Shown here: in pieces, positions 21,226-29,585 of the stretch | Position numbering within the stretch: the stretch's first letter is position 1 | Layout: each line of letters begins with the position of its first letter | Origin: Streptomyces triculaminicus | GTDB lineage: Bacteria; Actinomycetota; Actinomycetes; Streptomycetales; Streptomycetaceae | DNA length: 64,000 bases | Direction: 5' to 3' | Assembly (NCBI RefSeq): GCF_017349075.1 | Contig: NZ_JAFMOF010000001.1 | Location: 620,001-684,000 of the forward strand | Translations under genes and position numbers: made by a program | The notes under the pieces: model-generated | What the model was told of the DNA's origin: nothing | Seen by the model: only the letters and a program-made list of their open reading frames with translations | The model's database searches: none

Positions 21226-21672
21226 TCACTTGCGGTGGAAGGGTTTGAGCAGGTCCGACAGGTGCCAGTGGTGCCGGTCCTCGTGCGGTTCGTGCGATCC
21301 GCCGTTCTGCAGCGGGCCCGCGGTCGCCTGGGGGACGACCGTACGACCGGGCAGGTGCAGGGCATCGGCGACCTGGGACACCTGCCCGGATTTCATGATG
21401 CGCACCACGTGCTCGCCGCAGTTGGAGCAGGTCGGGCGGGTCAGCGGGGACGGCACACGCTCGCCGTCCGCGTAGTAGAGAACGAAGGGCCGGCCCTCCG
21501 CGTCGATGTGGTGTTCTATCGCGTACGACTGTTCCCAGCCGTACCCGCACCTCATGCAGGCGAAGGCATATGACTCGTGCACCGTCTCGAGAGCGCCCGC
21601 ACCCTGCTGGGTGAGGGTGCGCGTCACGGGGGCGGGTTGAACACCGCTCGAGGCTCCTGCGGTCTCGCTCAT
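21226..21672 (-). CDS. Zinc-ribbon protein of unknown function
   Basis: The 148-residue protein has two Cys pairs, CMRC near residue 42 and CSNC near residue 88, that would bind one zinc. Between them is a beta-rich region, and a His-rich segment (HEPHEDRHHWH) precedes the basic C-terminus. ATG 21672 is chosen for its GAGGAG site; an in-frame start 51 nt upstream lacks one. Similar proteins are widespread in Streptomyces but uncharacterised. It lies just upstream of tatD, 33 nt away, so the two may be cotranscribed. Confidence 0.85.
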   Translation of the reverse strand: MSETAGASSGVQPAPVTRTLTQQGAGALETVHESYAFACMRCGYGWEQSYAIEHHIDAEGRPFVLYYADGERVPSPLTRPTCSNCGEHVVRIMKSGQVSQVADALHLPGRTVVPQATAGPLQNGGSHEPHEDRHHWHLSDLLKPFHRK

Positions 21673-21852
21673 GGCAGCTCCTCTTGTCCGCTGGACAAGT
21701 CTCTCCGGGATCGGACGTCCCACAACCAGGGAACGCCCATCCCGTCGATGGCGCAGCAGCCCGACCCGCGAATTGGGACAAACTTGGCGACCACATGCCC
21801 TGAGGCGCCGGCTGCCATGCCTAAGCTTTGCTTTTCAGATTAGCCCTTTACT

Positions 21853-22713
21853 TTACGGTCGATCCTGCTGTGCGGCATTTTTTGCCGCTACGACCGCGTC
21901 GAACACCTCGCGCTTGGGCAGGCCGGTTTCGGCCGCGACGGCCGCGATCGCCTCCTTGCGGCGCTCGCCCGCCTCCTCGCGCACCCGCACCCTGCGCACC
22001 AGCTCGGCGGGGTCCAGCTCGGCCGGGCCGCGCTCGGCGGCGCCCTCGACGACGATCGTGATCTCGCCGCGCACGCCCTCGGCGGCCCACTCGGCCAGCT
22101 CCTTCAGCGGGCCGCGCCGGACCTCCTCGTAGGTCTTGGTCAGCTCCCGGCACACCGCCGCCCGGCGGTCCTCGCCGAAGGCCTCGGCCATGGCGGCGAG
22201 GGTGTCGTCCAGCCGGTGCGGGGCCTCGAAGTAGACGAGCGTGCGGCGCTCGTCCGCCACCTCGCGGAGCCGGCCCAGCCGCTCGCCCGCCTTGCGCGGC
22301 AGGAAGCCCTCGAAGCAGAACCGGTCCACCGGAAGGCCCGAGACCGCCAGCGCCGTCAGCACGGCCGAGGGGCCGGGCACGGCCGTGACCTTCACGCCCT
22401 GCTCGACGGCGGCCGCGACCAGCCGGTAGCCGGGGTCGGACACCGACGGCATCCCGGCGTCGGTGACCAGCAGCACCCGGGCGCCGCCGACGAGGGCCTC
22501 GACCAGCTCGGGCGTACGGGCGGACTCGTTGCCCTCGAAGTAGGAGACCACCCGGCCGGTGGTGTGCACCCCCAGGGCCTGGGTGAGCCGGCGCAGCCGG
22601 CGGGTGTCCTCGGCGGCGATCACCTCGGCGGCCAGGAGCTCGGCGGCCAGCCGTGGGGGCGCGTCGGCGACGTCGCCGATGGGGGTTCCTGCGAGTACGA
22701 GCGTTCCAGTCAC
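21853..22713 (-). CDS. rsmI: 16S rRNA (cytidine1402-2'-O)-methyltransferase
   Basis: RsmI methylates the ribose of C1402 near the ribosomal P site. The 286-residue tetrapyrrole-methylase-fold protein shows LVLAGTPIGDVADAPPR at the start, AAEDTRRLRRL, the SAM-binding DAGMPSVSDPG, and VPGPSAVLTALAVSGLP followed by FEGFLPRK. GTG 22713 is the start that fits the family N-terminus and has a GAGGA site about 9 nt upstream. It is a separate transcription unit from the zinc-ribbon gene, which lies 180 nt downstream. Confidence 0.95.
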   Translation of the reverse strand: MTGTLVLAGTPIGDVADAPPRLAAELLAAEVIAAEDTRRLRRLTQALGVHTTGRVVSYFEGNESARTPELVEALVGGARVLLVTDAGMPSVSDPGYRLVAAAVEQGVKVTAVPGPSAVLTALAVSGLPVDRFCFEGFLPRKAGERLGRLREVADERRTLVYFEAPHRLDDTLAAMAEAFGEDRRAAVCRELTKTYEEVRRGPLKELAEWAAEGVRGEITIVVEGAAERGPAELDPAELVRRVRVREEAGERRKEAIAAVAAETGLPKREVFDAVVAAKNAAQQDRP

Positions 22714-22770
22714 CCCTCCATCCTCGCAGGACCCCGGCCCGGGCACGGCGGCGCGCTGGGCCGTCGCGCG

Positions 22771-23243
22771 CTAGGGCCCGGCGACGAGTGTGATCTCGCG
22801 CTCGGGGGCGATGGTGATGAAGTGCGGCAGCGGGATGCCCTGCCGGTTCTTCTTGAACTGCATCAGCATGCCGTCGGCGCGGGCCGTTCCGGCCCGGTAG
22901 CGCATGCGGTAGGGGAGGGAGGCGTGGCGCCAGCGGTGCTCCTTGCCGTCGCAGGTCGCGGTGGAGCCGCCGATGCCGTTGGTGACGCTGTCGTTGAGGC
23001 CGCCCTGCTTGAGGTTGCTGCCGATGTAGACGGTGCCGGCGGGCGGGGCGAGGGGGCGCAGCGGTAGGTGCCGGTGAGGGTGACGGTTCCGTCGGGGGCG
23101 AGGTGGCCGACGTGGTCGATGGCGAGGTGGTTCGGTGGGCGGACGGGTGCGGCCGCGGCCTGCGGGGCGGCCCCGGTGACGGCGGCGGTAGCGGTCAGGG
23201 TGGCGGCGCCTGCGGCGATGCCGATCGCCTCACGGATGCGCAT
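22771..23243 (-). CDS. Small secreted protein (DUF6299-like), with a frameshift
   Basis: The gene encodes a Sec signal peptide (MRIREAIGIAAGAATLTATA) and a short beta-rich secreted domain. The first frame reads to GTYRCAPS; after a run of five G at 23052-23056 (plus strand) the family sequence continues in another frame as APPAGTVYIGSNL, and runs to a TAG at 22771. One missing base explains the break, giving a protein of about 157 residues. The two Cys (after TYR and in ATCDG) could form a disulfide. The DUF6299 assignment is from memory of Streptomyces secreted proteins of this pattern, so it needs a domain search. Confidence 0.72.
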
Positions 23244-23365
23244 GGTCTCGGTATCCCTCCATCTGGAATGGAATGCCAGGAATACTCGAGTCGACGGCCC
23301 CGGTGGTCGTTCGTCACCCGCCCGGCGGCGCGTCAGGGGGCGCGGCGGCGACGAGCGGGGTCACG

Positions 23366-24976
23366 CTAGTCCGCGCGCAGGACCGCGGCGACGATCGGTC
23401 CGGCCGAGTCGCCGCCGTGCCCGCCCTGCGGGACGACCGCGGCCGCGGCGACGTCGCCCCGGTAGGCGGTGAACCAGCCGTTGGGCGCGCTCTGGCCGTC
23501 GACCTCGGCGGAGCCGGTCTTGGCGCCGACGTCCCCGCCCAGCCCGGACATCGCCCGCGCGCCCGTACCGGAGACGGCCGTCAGCCGCATCATCGAGCGC
23601 AGGTCCCGGGCGGCGGACGGCGACAGCGACCGGGCGGCCTTGGCCACCTGACGGTCGTCCAGCGCGGGGTCCACGAGGTAGGGCTGGTGGAACGAGCCGG
23701 TGTGCACGGTCGCGGCGACCGAGGCCATGTTCAGCGGGCTCATCTGCACCCGGCCCTGACCGATCATCGCGGCGGCCTTGCCGGCGCCGGCGTCGGCGGG
23801 CACCTTGCCGTCGAAGGCGCCCACGCCGACCTTCCAGTCGAGCCCGAGGCCGAAGACGTCCCGGGCCTGGGCGGCGAGCGCGTCGTCACCGACCTGGCCG
23901 GCCAGCGAGATGAAGGCGGTGTTGCAGGAGGCGGCGAAGTCCTGGGCGAAGGTGGCCTTGGGGTTCTCGCTGTCCTCGACGTTGTGGAAGGTCATGCCGT
24001 AGGTGGCGTTCTTCGGGCACGGCAGCGCCTTGCCCGGCGCGGCCTTGCCCTGCTCGAGCAGCAGCGCGGCGGTGACGACCTTCATCGTGGAGCCGGGCGC
24101 CGTCTGGCCGTTGAGCGCCGGGTTGAACTCCGTCTTCTGCGCATTGGCGATCGCCAGGATCTCGCCGGTGCTCGGCTTCACGGCGACGACGGAGGCGTCG
24201 GCACGGCGGGAGACGGCCGACTCGGCGGCCCGCTGGACGTTCGCGCTGAGGGTGGTTTTCAGCCGGGCGGCCTTGCCCTGGGAGACGGTGTGCAGGGTCC
24301 GGGCGGCCGTGACGCCCGGGGCGCCGGCCCGTACCTCGATCGCCGGCTCGCCGCCCGCCTTCTCGCCGAAGCGCTTGCGCAGTTCGGGCAGGAGGTGGGT
24401 CAGCGAGGGGTAGGTCTTGACGTCCAGTTCGGCTCCGTCGCGGTCGACGACGGTGACCGGCGGCGCCCCGACGGCGCCGGTCGTCAGCGCCTGGCCCGGC
24501 GCGAGGTCCGGGTGCAGGACCGTGGGCCGCCAGCCGACGACCGGGCGGCCCGCGGCGCCGCGGACGACGGCCAGCGAGGCGTCGTACGTCCAGGTCGAGC
24601 GCTGCTTGCCGTGGACGACCTCGGCGGTGACGGCGTACGGCACCGTAGCGCCCGTGGCCGGTCCCTGCTTGAACGTCACCTTCTGCACGTGGGCGGCGTC
24701 GTGGTAGCCGGTCAGCGCCGCCGTGGCCGCCCGCGCGTCGTCGGTCAGGCCGGCGGCCTTGCCGGAGTCGCCGGCCGCCCACGCGGCGAGGAACGCGCGC
24801 GCGGTTCTCTCGGTCTCGGCCGCCGTGGGCGGTCCGGTCGGCGCGGGCGCCGCGCGCGTGCCGCCCGAGTCGTTGCCGCCCGCGACGGCGTCCACCAGGT
24901 TGTAGGCCCCCAGCCCGGCCGCCCCCACGATCGCGACGGTGACACCGCCGACGGCGATCTTCACACCAGTACGCAT
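23366..24976 (-). CDS. Class B penicillin-binding protein (transpeptidase)
   Basis: The 536-residue protein has an N-terminal membrane anchor (about residues 7-28), an NTF2-like domain of the MecA N-terminal kind (ERTARAFLAAWAAGD), a dimerisation region, and a transpeptidase domain. Active-site motifs are the SxxK in APGSTMKVV, SCN in ASCNTAFIS and KTG in GAKTGSAEV. It cross-links peptidoglycan on the outside of the membrane and is a beta-lactam target. ATG 24976 follows a purine-rich GGGAGG tract. It lies downstream of pmt on the same strand, separated by a 32-nt palindrome. Confidence 0.95.
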   Translation of the reverse strand: MRTGVKIAVGGVTVAIVGAAGLGAYNLVDAVAGGNDSGGTRAAPAPTGPPTAAETERTARAFLAAWAAGDSGKAAGLTDDARAATAALTGYHDAAHVQKVTFKQGPATGATVPYAVTAEVVHGKQRSTWTYDASLAVVRGAAGRPVVGWRPTVLHPDLAPGQALTTGAVGAPPVTVVDRDGAELDVKTYPSLTHLLPELRKRFGEKAGGEPAIEVRAGAPGVTAARTLHTVSQGKAARLKTTLSANVQRAAESAVSRRADASVVAVKPSTGEILAIANAQKTEFNPALNGQTAPGSTMKVVTAALLLEQGKAAPGKALPCPKNATYGMTFHNVEDSENPKATFAQDFAASCNTAFISLAGQVGDDALAAQARDVFGLGLDWKVGVGAFDGKVPADAGAGKAAAMIGQGRVQMSPLNMASVAATVHTGSFHQPYLVDPALDDRQVAKAARSLSPSAARDLRSMMRLTAVSGTGARAMSGLGGDVGAKTGSAEVDGQSAPNGWFTAYRGDVAAAAVVPQGGHGGDSAGPIVAAVLRAD

Positions 24977-24991
24977 CTCCCCAGCCCCTCC

Positions 24992-25023
24992 CCCGGGTTT
25001 TAATCACCCGATCAAAACCCGGG
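24992..25023. promoter_or_regulatory. 32-nt palindrome between pmt and the PBP gene
   Basis: Perfect 10-nt arms CCCGGGTTTT and AAAACCCGGG, with further partly paired bases (ATC/GAT) inside, flank a short loop. It is 16 nt before the PBP start and 68 nt after the pmt stop, both genes being on the minus strand. It could end the pmt transcript or serve as an operator in the PBP leader. Position and A/T-rich core slightly favour an operator, but I cannot decide. Confidence 0.6.
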
Positions 25024-25090
25024 TCGCACTGTACGGGACCTCAGTGACGCATGGGAGTGAATTGGCCGGAAACAGACCCTTGCGCGGGGG

Positions 25091-26863
25091 TCAGATCCAG
25101 GTGTCGAACCACATCCGGTTGCGCCAGGCGTCCAGCGGAATCGCCTGGCCCGTGTAGAGCGGGAAGAAGTAGACGAAGTTCCACGCGATGAGCAGGACCA
25201 GCGTGCCCGCCCCGACCGCGCCCACGACCCGGCGCCGTTCCGAGGCCTCCTTCGGCCCCAGCATCGCCCCGATCATCATGGCCACCGCCAGACACAGGAA
25301 CGGCACGAAGACCACCGCGTAGAAGACGAAAATCGTCCGCTCCTGGTACAGGAACCACGGCAGGTAGCCCGCCGCCACCGCGCACAGGATCCCGCCGGCG
25401 CGCCAGTCGCGCCGCAGCGCCCACCGGTAGAGCAGGTACAGCAGCGCGAAGCACGCCGCCCACCACAGCAGCGGGGTGCCCAGCGCGAGCACCTCGCGCG
25501 CGCACTTGTCGCCGGCGTCCACCGGGCAGCCGTCGCGGCCGGGGCCCGGGGACTCGTAGAAGTACGACACCGGCCGGGACTGGACCAGCCAGCTCCAGGG
25601 GTTCGACTGGTAGGTGTGCGGCGAGGTGAGGTTGGTGTTGAAGTCCCACACCTGCTCCTCGTAATGCCACAGGCTGCGCAGCGGGTTGAGGATCCCGGCG
25701 AGGAAGCCGTCGGGGCTGTAGCCGCCCTCGGTCTCCGCCCAGTGCCGGTAGTAGCCGCTCTTCTGCCAGCCGGTGGTCTCGCCGTACGTACCGCTGTTGG
25801 CGAACCAGCCCGTCCAGGAGGCGACGTAGACGCCCAGCGCCACCGGCACGGTGGACGCGAACGCCCAGGGCACGTCCCGCCGCAGCGTCGAGCGCCACGG
25901 CCGCCGGGCCCCCGCCACCCGCCGCGAGCCCACGTCCCACAGCACCGTCAGCAGCCCGAACGCCGCCAGATAGACGGCGCCGTTCCACTTGGTGGCGAAG
26001 GCCAGCCCCAGGCACACCCCGGCCGCCAGCCGCCAGGGCCGCCACCCCAGCCCCAGCCGGTCCCCGACGTCGGCGTCCGGCAGCGCCTCCGGGCCGTCGG
26101 CGAGCTCCGCCGCCAGGCGCCCGCGCGCCGCGTCCCGGTCCACGAGCAGGCACCCGAAGGCGGCCAGCACGAAGAACATCAGCACCGAGTCCAGCAGCGC
26201 CGTGCGGCTCATCACGAAGTGCAGCCCGTCCACGGCGAGCAGCGCGCCCGCCAGGCACCCCAGGAACGTCGACCGGAACATCCGCCGCCCGATGCGGCAC
26301 AGCATGAGCACCGACAGGGTGCCCAGCAGCGCCACCATGAAGCGCCAGCCGTAGGGGTTCAGCCCGTGCAGCCACTCGCCGGCGGCGATGACCCACTTGC
26401 CGACGGGCGGGTGGACGACGTAGCCGATGGCGTCCGGGACGTCGGTATGACCGGCGACGATCCGGTCGTTGATGTCCTTGTCCTTGCCCCAGTCGGCCTC
26501 GTAGCCGTTCTTCAGCAGGGCCCAGGCGTCCTTGGCGTAGTACGTCTCGTCGAATATGACGGCCTTGGGGCTGCCCAGGTGCCAGAACCGGATCCCCCCG
26601 GCCAGCAGCGCCACCAGCAGCGGACCGGCCCATCCCATGGACAGCGCGAGCAGGCGCGCGGCCGCCGGGGAGGCACCCATCGCCGCCCACAGCCGCGTGC
26701 CGGGCTCGGGGTACGGCGGCACCAGCCGCTCGCGCACCCCGGTCAGTGCCGTCGCGTGGCGGGGGCCCGCGTAGCCGAAGCGGCGGAGTCTGCGCTGCCA
26801 CGGAGGCGGCTGCTCGTCCGTCGGTCGGCCCTGCCGGGCATGCGTCGCGGTGTCACTGGTCAC
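25091..26863 (-). CDS. pmt: Dolichyl/polyprenyl-phosphate-mannose protein O-mannosyltransferase
   Basis: Pmt transfers mannose from polyprenyl-phosphate-mannose to Ser/Thr of secreted proteins on the outer face of the membrane. The 590-residue GT39-type protein has about ten membrane helices, the conserved acidic pair in FDETYYAKDAW of the first outer loop, and the HPPVGKW segment. GTG 26863 gives the expected N-terminus; a longer frame reaches 27019 without family similarity. S. coelicolor Pmt is of the same length and is needed for phage phiC31 infection. It is followed by the PBP gene and divergent from the MarP-like gene. Confidence 0.92.
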   Translation of the reverse strand: MTSDTATHARQGRPTDEQPPPWQRRLRRFGYAGPRHATALTGVRERLVPPYPEPGTRLWAAMGASPAAARLLALSMGWAGPLLVALLAGGIRFWHLGSPKAVIFDETYYAKDAWALLKNGYEADWGKDKDINDRIVAGHTDVPDAIGYVVHPPVGKWVIAAGEWLHGLNPYGWRFMVALLGTLSVLMLCRIGRRMFRSTFLGCLAGALLAVDGLHFVMSRTALLDSVLMFFVLAAFGCLLVDRDAARGRLAAELADGPEALPDADVGDRLGLGWRPWRLAAGVCLGLAFATKWNGAVYLAAFGLLTVLWDVGSRRVAGARRPWRSTLRRDVPWAFASTVPVALGVYVASWTGWFANSGTYGETTGWQKSGYYRHWAETEGGYSPDGFLAGILNPLRSLWHYEEQVWDFNTNLTSPHTYQSNPWSWLVQSRPVSYFYESPGPGRDGCPVDAGDKCAREVLALGTPLLWWAACFALLYLLYRWALRRDWRAGGILCAVAAGYLPWFLYQERTIFVFYAVVFVPFLCLAVAMMIGAMLGPKEASERRRVVGAVGAGTLVLLIAWNFVYFFPLYTGQAIPLDAWRNRMWFDTWI

Positions 26864-27065
26864 CGCGCCATCGTAGGGAACGAGCCTGTGGGAGTCCCGG
26901 GGGCGCCGCGCGGTCGGGGGCGCGGGCCCGGCGCGAAGCGGACCGACGTGGCGTACGCCATGAATTCGCCATGAAGGGGAACCACGGACGTCCGTACGGG
27001 CGTTTTTACGGGTCCACACCTGTGGACGCGGTCGGGGGGCGCGTGCGTGAAGAAAGGGCTCCGCG

Positions 27066-28262
27066 TTGAACCTGATCGATCTGCTGCTGTTGCTGATAGT
27101 CGTCGGCTATGCCGTGTCCGGCTACCGGCGCGGCCTGGTGGCCAGCGCCGTGCTGCTCGCCGGGTTCCTCGGCGGCGCCGTGCTGGGCGTATGGGCGCTG
27201 CCCTACGTGCTGCGGCCCTTCGAGGCGGGGACGGCGACCGCCGCGATCGTCGCGGTGCTCGTCGTGCTCGTACCGGCCGCCATGGGCCACGCCCTGGCCG
27301 CCCGCCTCGCCTGGCGGCTGCGCTCGCGGCTGACGTGGGCGCCTGTGCGGGGCGTCGACGGGGTGGGCGGCGCGGTGGTCAACTCGCTGGCCGTGCTGCT
27401 GGTGGGCTGGATGGCCGCGAGCGTGCTGGTCTCCGCGAACTCGACGCTGCTGACCCGGGAGATCAAGGAGTCGACGCTGCTGGGCGCGGTGCAGAGGGCC
27501 ATGCCGGAGCAGGCCCCCACCTGGTTCAGCCGCACCACGGACGCGCTGGCGGGGGCGGGCTTCCCGCAGGTCTTCAACCCCTTCGAGAGCGAGCCCGCCA
27601 CGAGCGTCGCCCCGCCGTCCGGCGACGCGGTCACCCCCACCGCGACCCAGGCGGCGCGCACGAGCGTCGTCAAGGTCGAGGGCGTCGCGGACGTCGGCGG
27701 CGGCCGGCGCGGCCAGGAGGGCAGCGGCTTCGTCTTCTCCCACGAGCACGTGATGACCAACGCGCACGTGGTCGCCGGCGTGAACGACCCGACCGTCAAG
27801 GTCGGCGGCGTCGGGCGCGCCTACCGCGCGAAGGTGGTCCTCTTCGACCCCAGGACGGACGTGGCCGTCCTCGACGTGCCGGGGCTGCCGGCGCCCGTGC
27901 TGCCCTTCGACAAGAGCGCCAAGCGCGGCGACGCGGCGGTCGTCGCGGGCTTCCCCGAGAACGGCGGCCTGGACCTGCGGGCCGCCACCGTCGCCAACGA
28001 GGTGCGCGCCAAGGGCCAGGACATCTACGGCGACGGCATCACCACCCGCGAGGTCTACTCCGTGCGCTCCACGGTCCGCCCGGGCAACTCCGGCGGCCCG
28101 CTGCTGACGACGTCCGGCAAGGTCTACGGCGTCGTCTTCGCCCGCTCCACCGCCGACGCGGAGACCGGCTACGTCCTGACCGCCGGCCAGGTCGCGTCCG
28201 CCGCACGGCGTGCGGCGGACGCGACGACCCCGGTGAGCACGGGAAGCCGGGCGGCGCTGTGA
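27066..28262 (+). CDS. MarP-like membrane serine protease
   Basis: The 398-residue protein has four CvpA-like membrane helices in the first 120 residues, then a periplasm-side trypsin-fold domain. Catalytic residues are H234 (TNAHVV), D265 (RTDVAVL) and S342 (RPGNSGGPL), almost the same numbers as mycobacterial MarP, a protease needed for acid and cell-wall stress resistance. TTG 27066 is the start: a GAAAGGG site lies about 8 nt before it, and the frame has no better upstream codon. The gene is divergent from pmt. Confidence 0.92.
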   Translation: MNLIDLLLLLIVVGYAVSGYRRGLVASAVLLAGFLGGAVLGVWALPYVLRPFEAGTATAAIVAVLVVLVPAAMGHALAARLAWRLRSRLTWAPVRGVDGVGGAVVNSLAVLLVGWMAASVLVSANSTLLTREIKESTLLGAVQRAMPEQAPTWFSRTTDALAGAGFPQVFNPFESEPATSVAPPSGDAVTPTATQAARTSVVKVEGVADVGGGRRGQEGSGFVFSHEHVMTNAHVVAGVNDPTVKVGGVGRAYRAKVVLFDPRTDVAVLDVPGLPAPVLPFDKSAKRGDAAVVAGFPENGGLDLRAATVANEVRAKGQDIYGDGITTREVYSVRSTVRPGNSGGPLLTTSGKVYGVVFARSTADAETGYVLTAGQVASAARRAADATTPVSTGSRAAL

Positions 28263-28307
28263 CCTCTCGGTCCGCCCCGCCCGGCCCCCGCTACGGACGA
28301 CCGGCGG

Positions 28308-29468
28308 TCAGCACTTGCCGAGGATCTGCAGCAGCTTCTCCTTCTCCTCCTGGGTGACGCTCAGCCCGTAGTAGTCCTTCACCGCGACCCACGCCTGGCT
28401 GTAGGGGCACTCGGCGCCCTTCGGCAGCCACTTCTCCGGGCCCTTGTCGCCCTTGGTGCGGTTGCTCCAGGTGGACACCACGATCAGCTGCGGCGCGGCG
28501 GTCAGGTCGTTGGCGAACTCCAGGCGCTTCTCGGGCGACCAGTTGTTCGCCCCCGAACCCCACGCGTGCCGCAGCGGCACGATGTGGTCGACGTCCACGT
28601 GCATCGGGTCGATGACCTTCCGGCCGTCGTACTCGCTGCGCCACTCGCCGCCGACCACCCGGCACGGTCCGTCGAGCGTGGCGGGCACGACGGACTGGAT
28701 CTTGAGGGCGAGGTCACGGGTGGTGCACCGGTTGGGGCCGTGCAGGGCCCAGCAGGAGGCGCCGCCGAAGTGCTTGCGGTCGTAGCCCTTGCTGTTGAAG
28801 GGCTTGACGTCCAGGTCCTGCAGCAGGCGCGTGGCCTCGTCGCGGTCCGGGACGTTCTTGGGCCACTTCGCGGGGAAGCTGCGGTAGCTGCCGTGGGCGC
28901 CCGGCGCGGCCGGTGCGGCCTTGGCGGGGTCCACGACGGCCTTGGCGGGGTTCGCCGGGGTCTTGGCGGGCATGTCCGGCGCGGCCTTGGCGGGCTTCGC
29001 CGGGGTCTTCGCGGGCATGTGCGACGCCGCCTTGGCGGGGTCCGCCGGGGTCTTGGCGGGCGCGTCGGACGCCGCCTTGACGGGCATGTCCGCCGGGCCC
29101 GTCTTGTGGTGGTGCGCGTTCTCGTCGTGCTCGGCCTTGGGGGCCGCGTGCTCCTTGCTCTCGTTGTTCTCCTTGTTCTCCTTGGGCTCGTTGTTCTCCT
29201 TCGGGTCCTTGGGCGCGACCTTCGGGGGCGTCGTGTAGATGTCCCCCTCCCATGCCGACGGGCCCTCGCAGTCGACCTCCTCGTAGTCCATCGGCCGGGC
29301 GGCCTCCAGCGGCCGTACGGAGAGTCCGTGCACGAAGTCCGGGCCGGGTGGGGGGAGGGCGTGGGCGTCGGTGGCCGGGAGCGCCGCCAGCACCAGGGCG
29401 GCGGCTGCGGTGAGGGACGCGAGGATCGGGCGGCGGTACCGGCGTCCGGATATGTCCTGGGAACGCAT
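28308..29468 (-). CDS. Secreted HNH-family nuclease with a low-complexity stalk
   Basis: The 386-residue protein has a signal peptide, then a region rich in Glu/Asn/Lys (PKENNEPKENKEN-type) and a Pro/Ala/Lys repeat (PAKTPAxPAKAA, about four copies, around residues 130-200). The C-terminal HNH (DUF1524-like) domain has HVDVDHIVPL, a downstream NDL, and an SNRTKGDKGPEKWLP motif. Streptomyces secrete such nucleases to scavenge DNA or RNA. ATG 29468 has an AAGGAG site 5-6 nt before it; an upstream in-frame start at 29537 has none. Four Cys may form disulfides. No immunity gene is recognised nearby. Confidence 0.88.
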   Translation of the reverse strand: MRSQDISGRRYRRPILASLTAAAALVLAALPATDAHALPPPGPDFVHGLSVRPLEAARPMDYEEVDCEGPSAWEGDIYTTPPKVAPKDPKENNEPKENKENNESKEHAAPKAEHDENAHHHKTGPADMPVKAASDAPAKTPADPAKAASHMPAKTPAKPAKAAPDMPAKTPANPAKAVVDPAKAAPAAPGAHGSYRSFPAKWPKNVPDRDEATRLLQDLDVKPFNSKGYDRKHFGGASCWALHGPNRCTTRDLALKIQSVVPATLDGPCRVVGGEWRSEYDGRKVIDPMHVDVDHIVPLRHAWGSGANNWSPEKRLEFANDLTAAPQLIVVSTWSNRTKGDKGPEKWLPKGAECPYSQAWVAVKDYYGLSVTQEEKEKLLQILGKC

Positions 29469-29585
29469 GCAATCTCCTTCTCTGGCGACAAGCCGATGCA
29501 GCTGCTTGAGGAGTGCGCCGAAAAAGGCCGCATACACCGCAGAGGTGATGAATTCACCCGCCCGGCCCTGATGCTTGCCGACCCC

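Noticed and set aside
22747..22770. Integration site beside the tRNA-like gene or an insertion sequence
   Set aside because: No integrase, transposase or flanking direct repeats were seen anywhere in the window, so no mobile element can be claimed.
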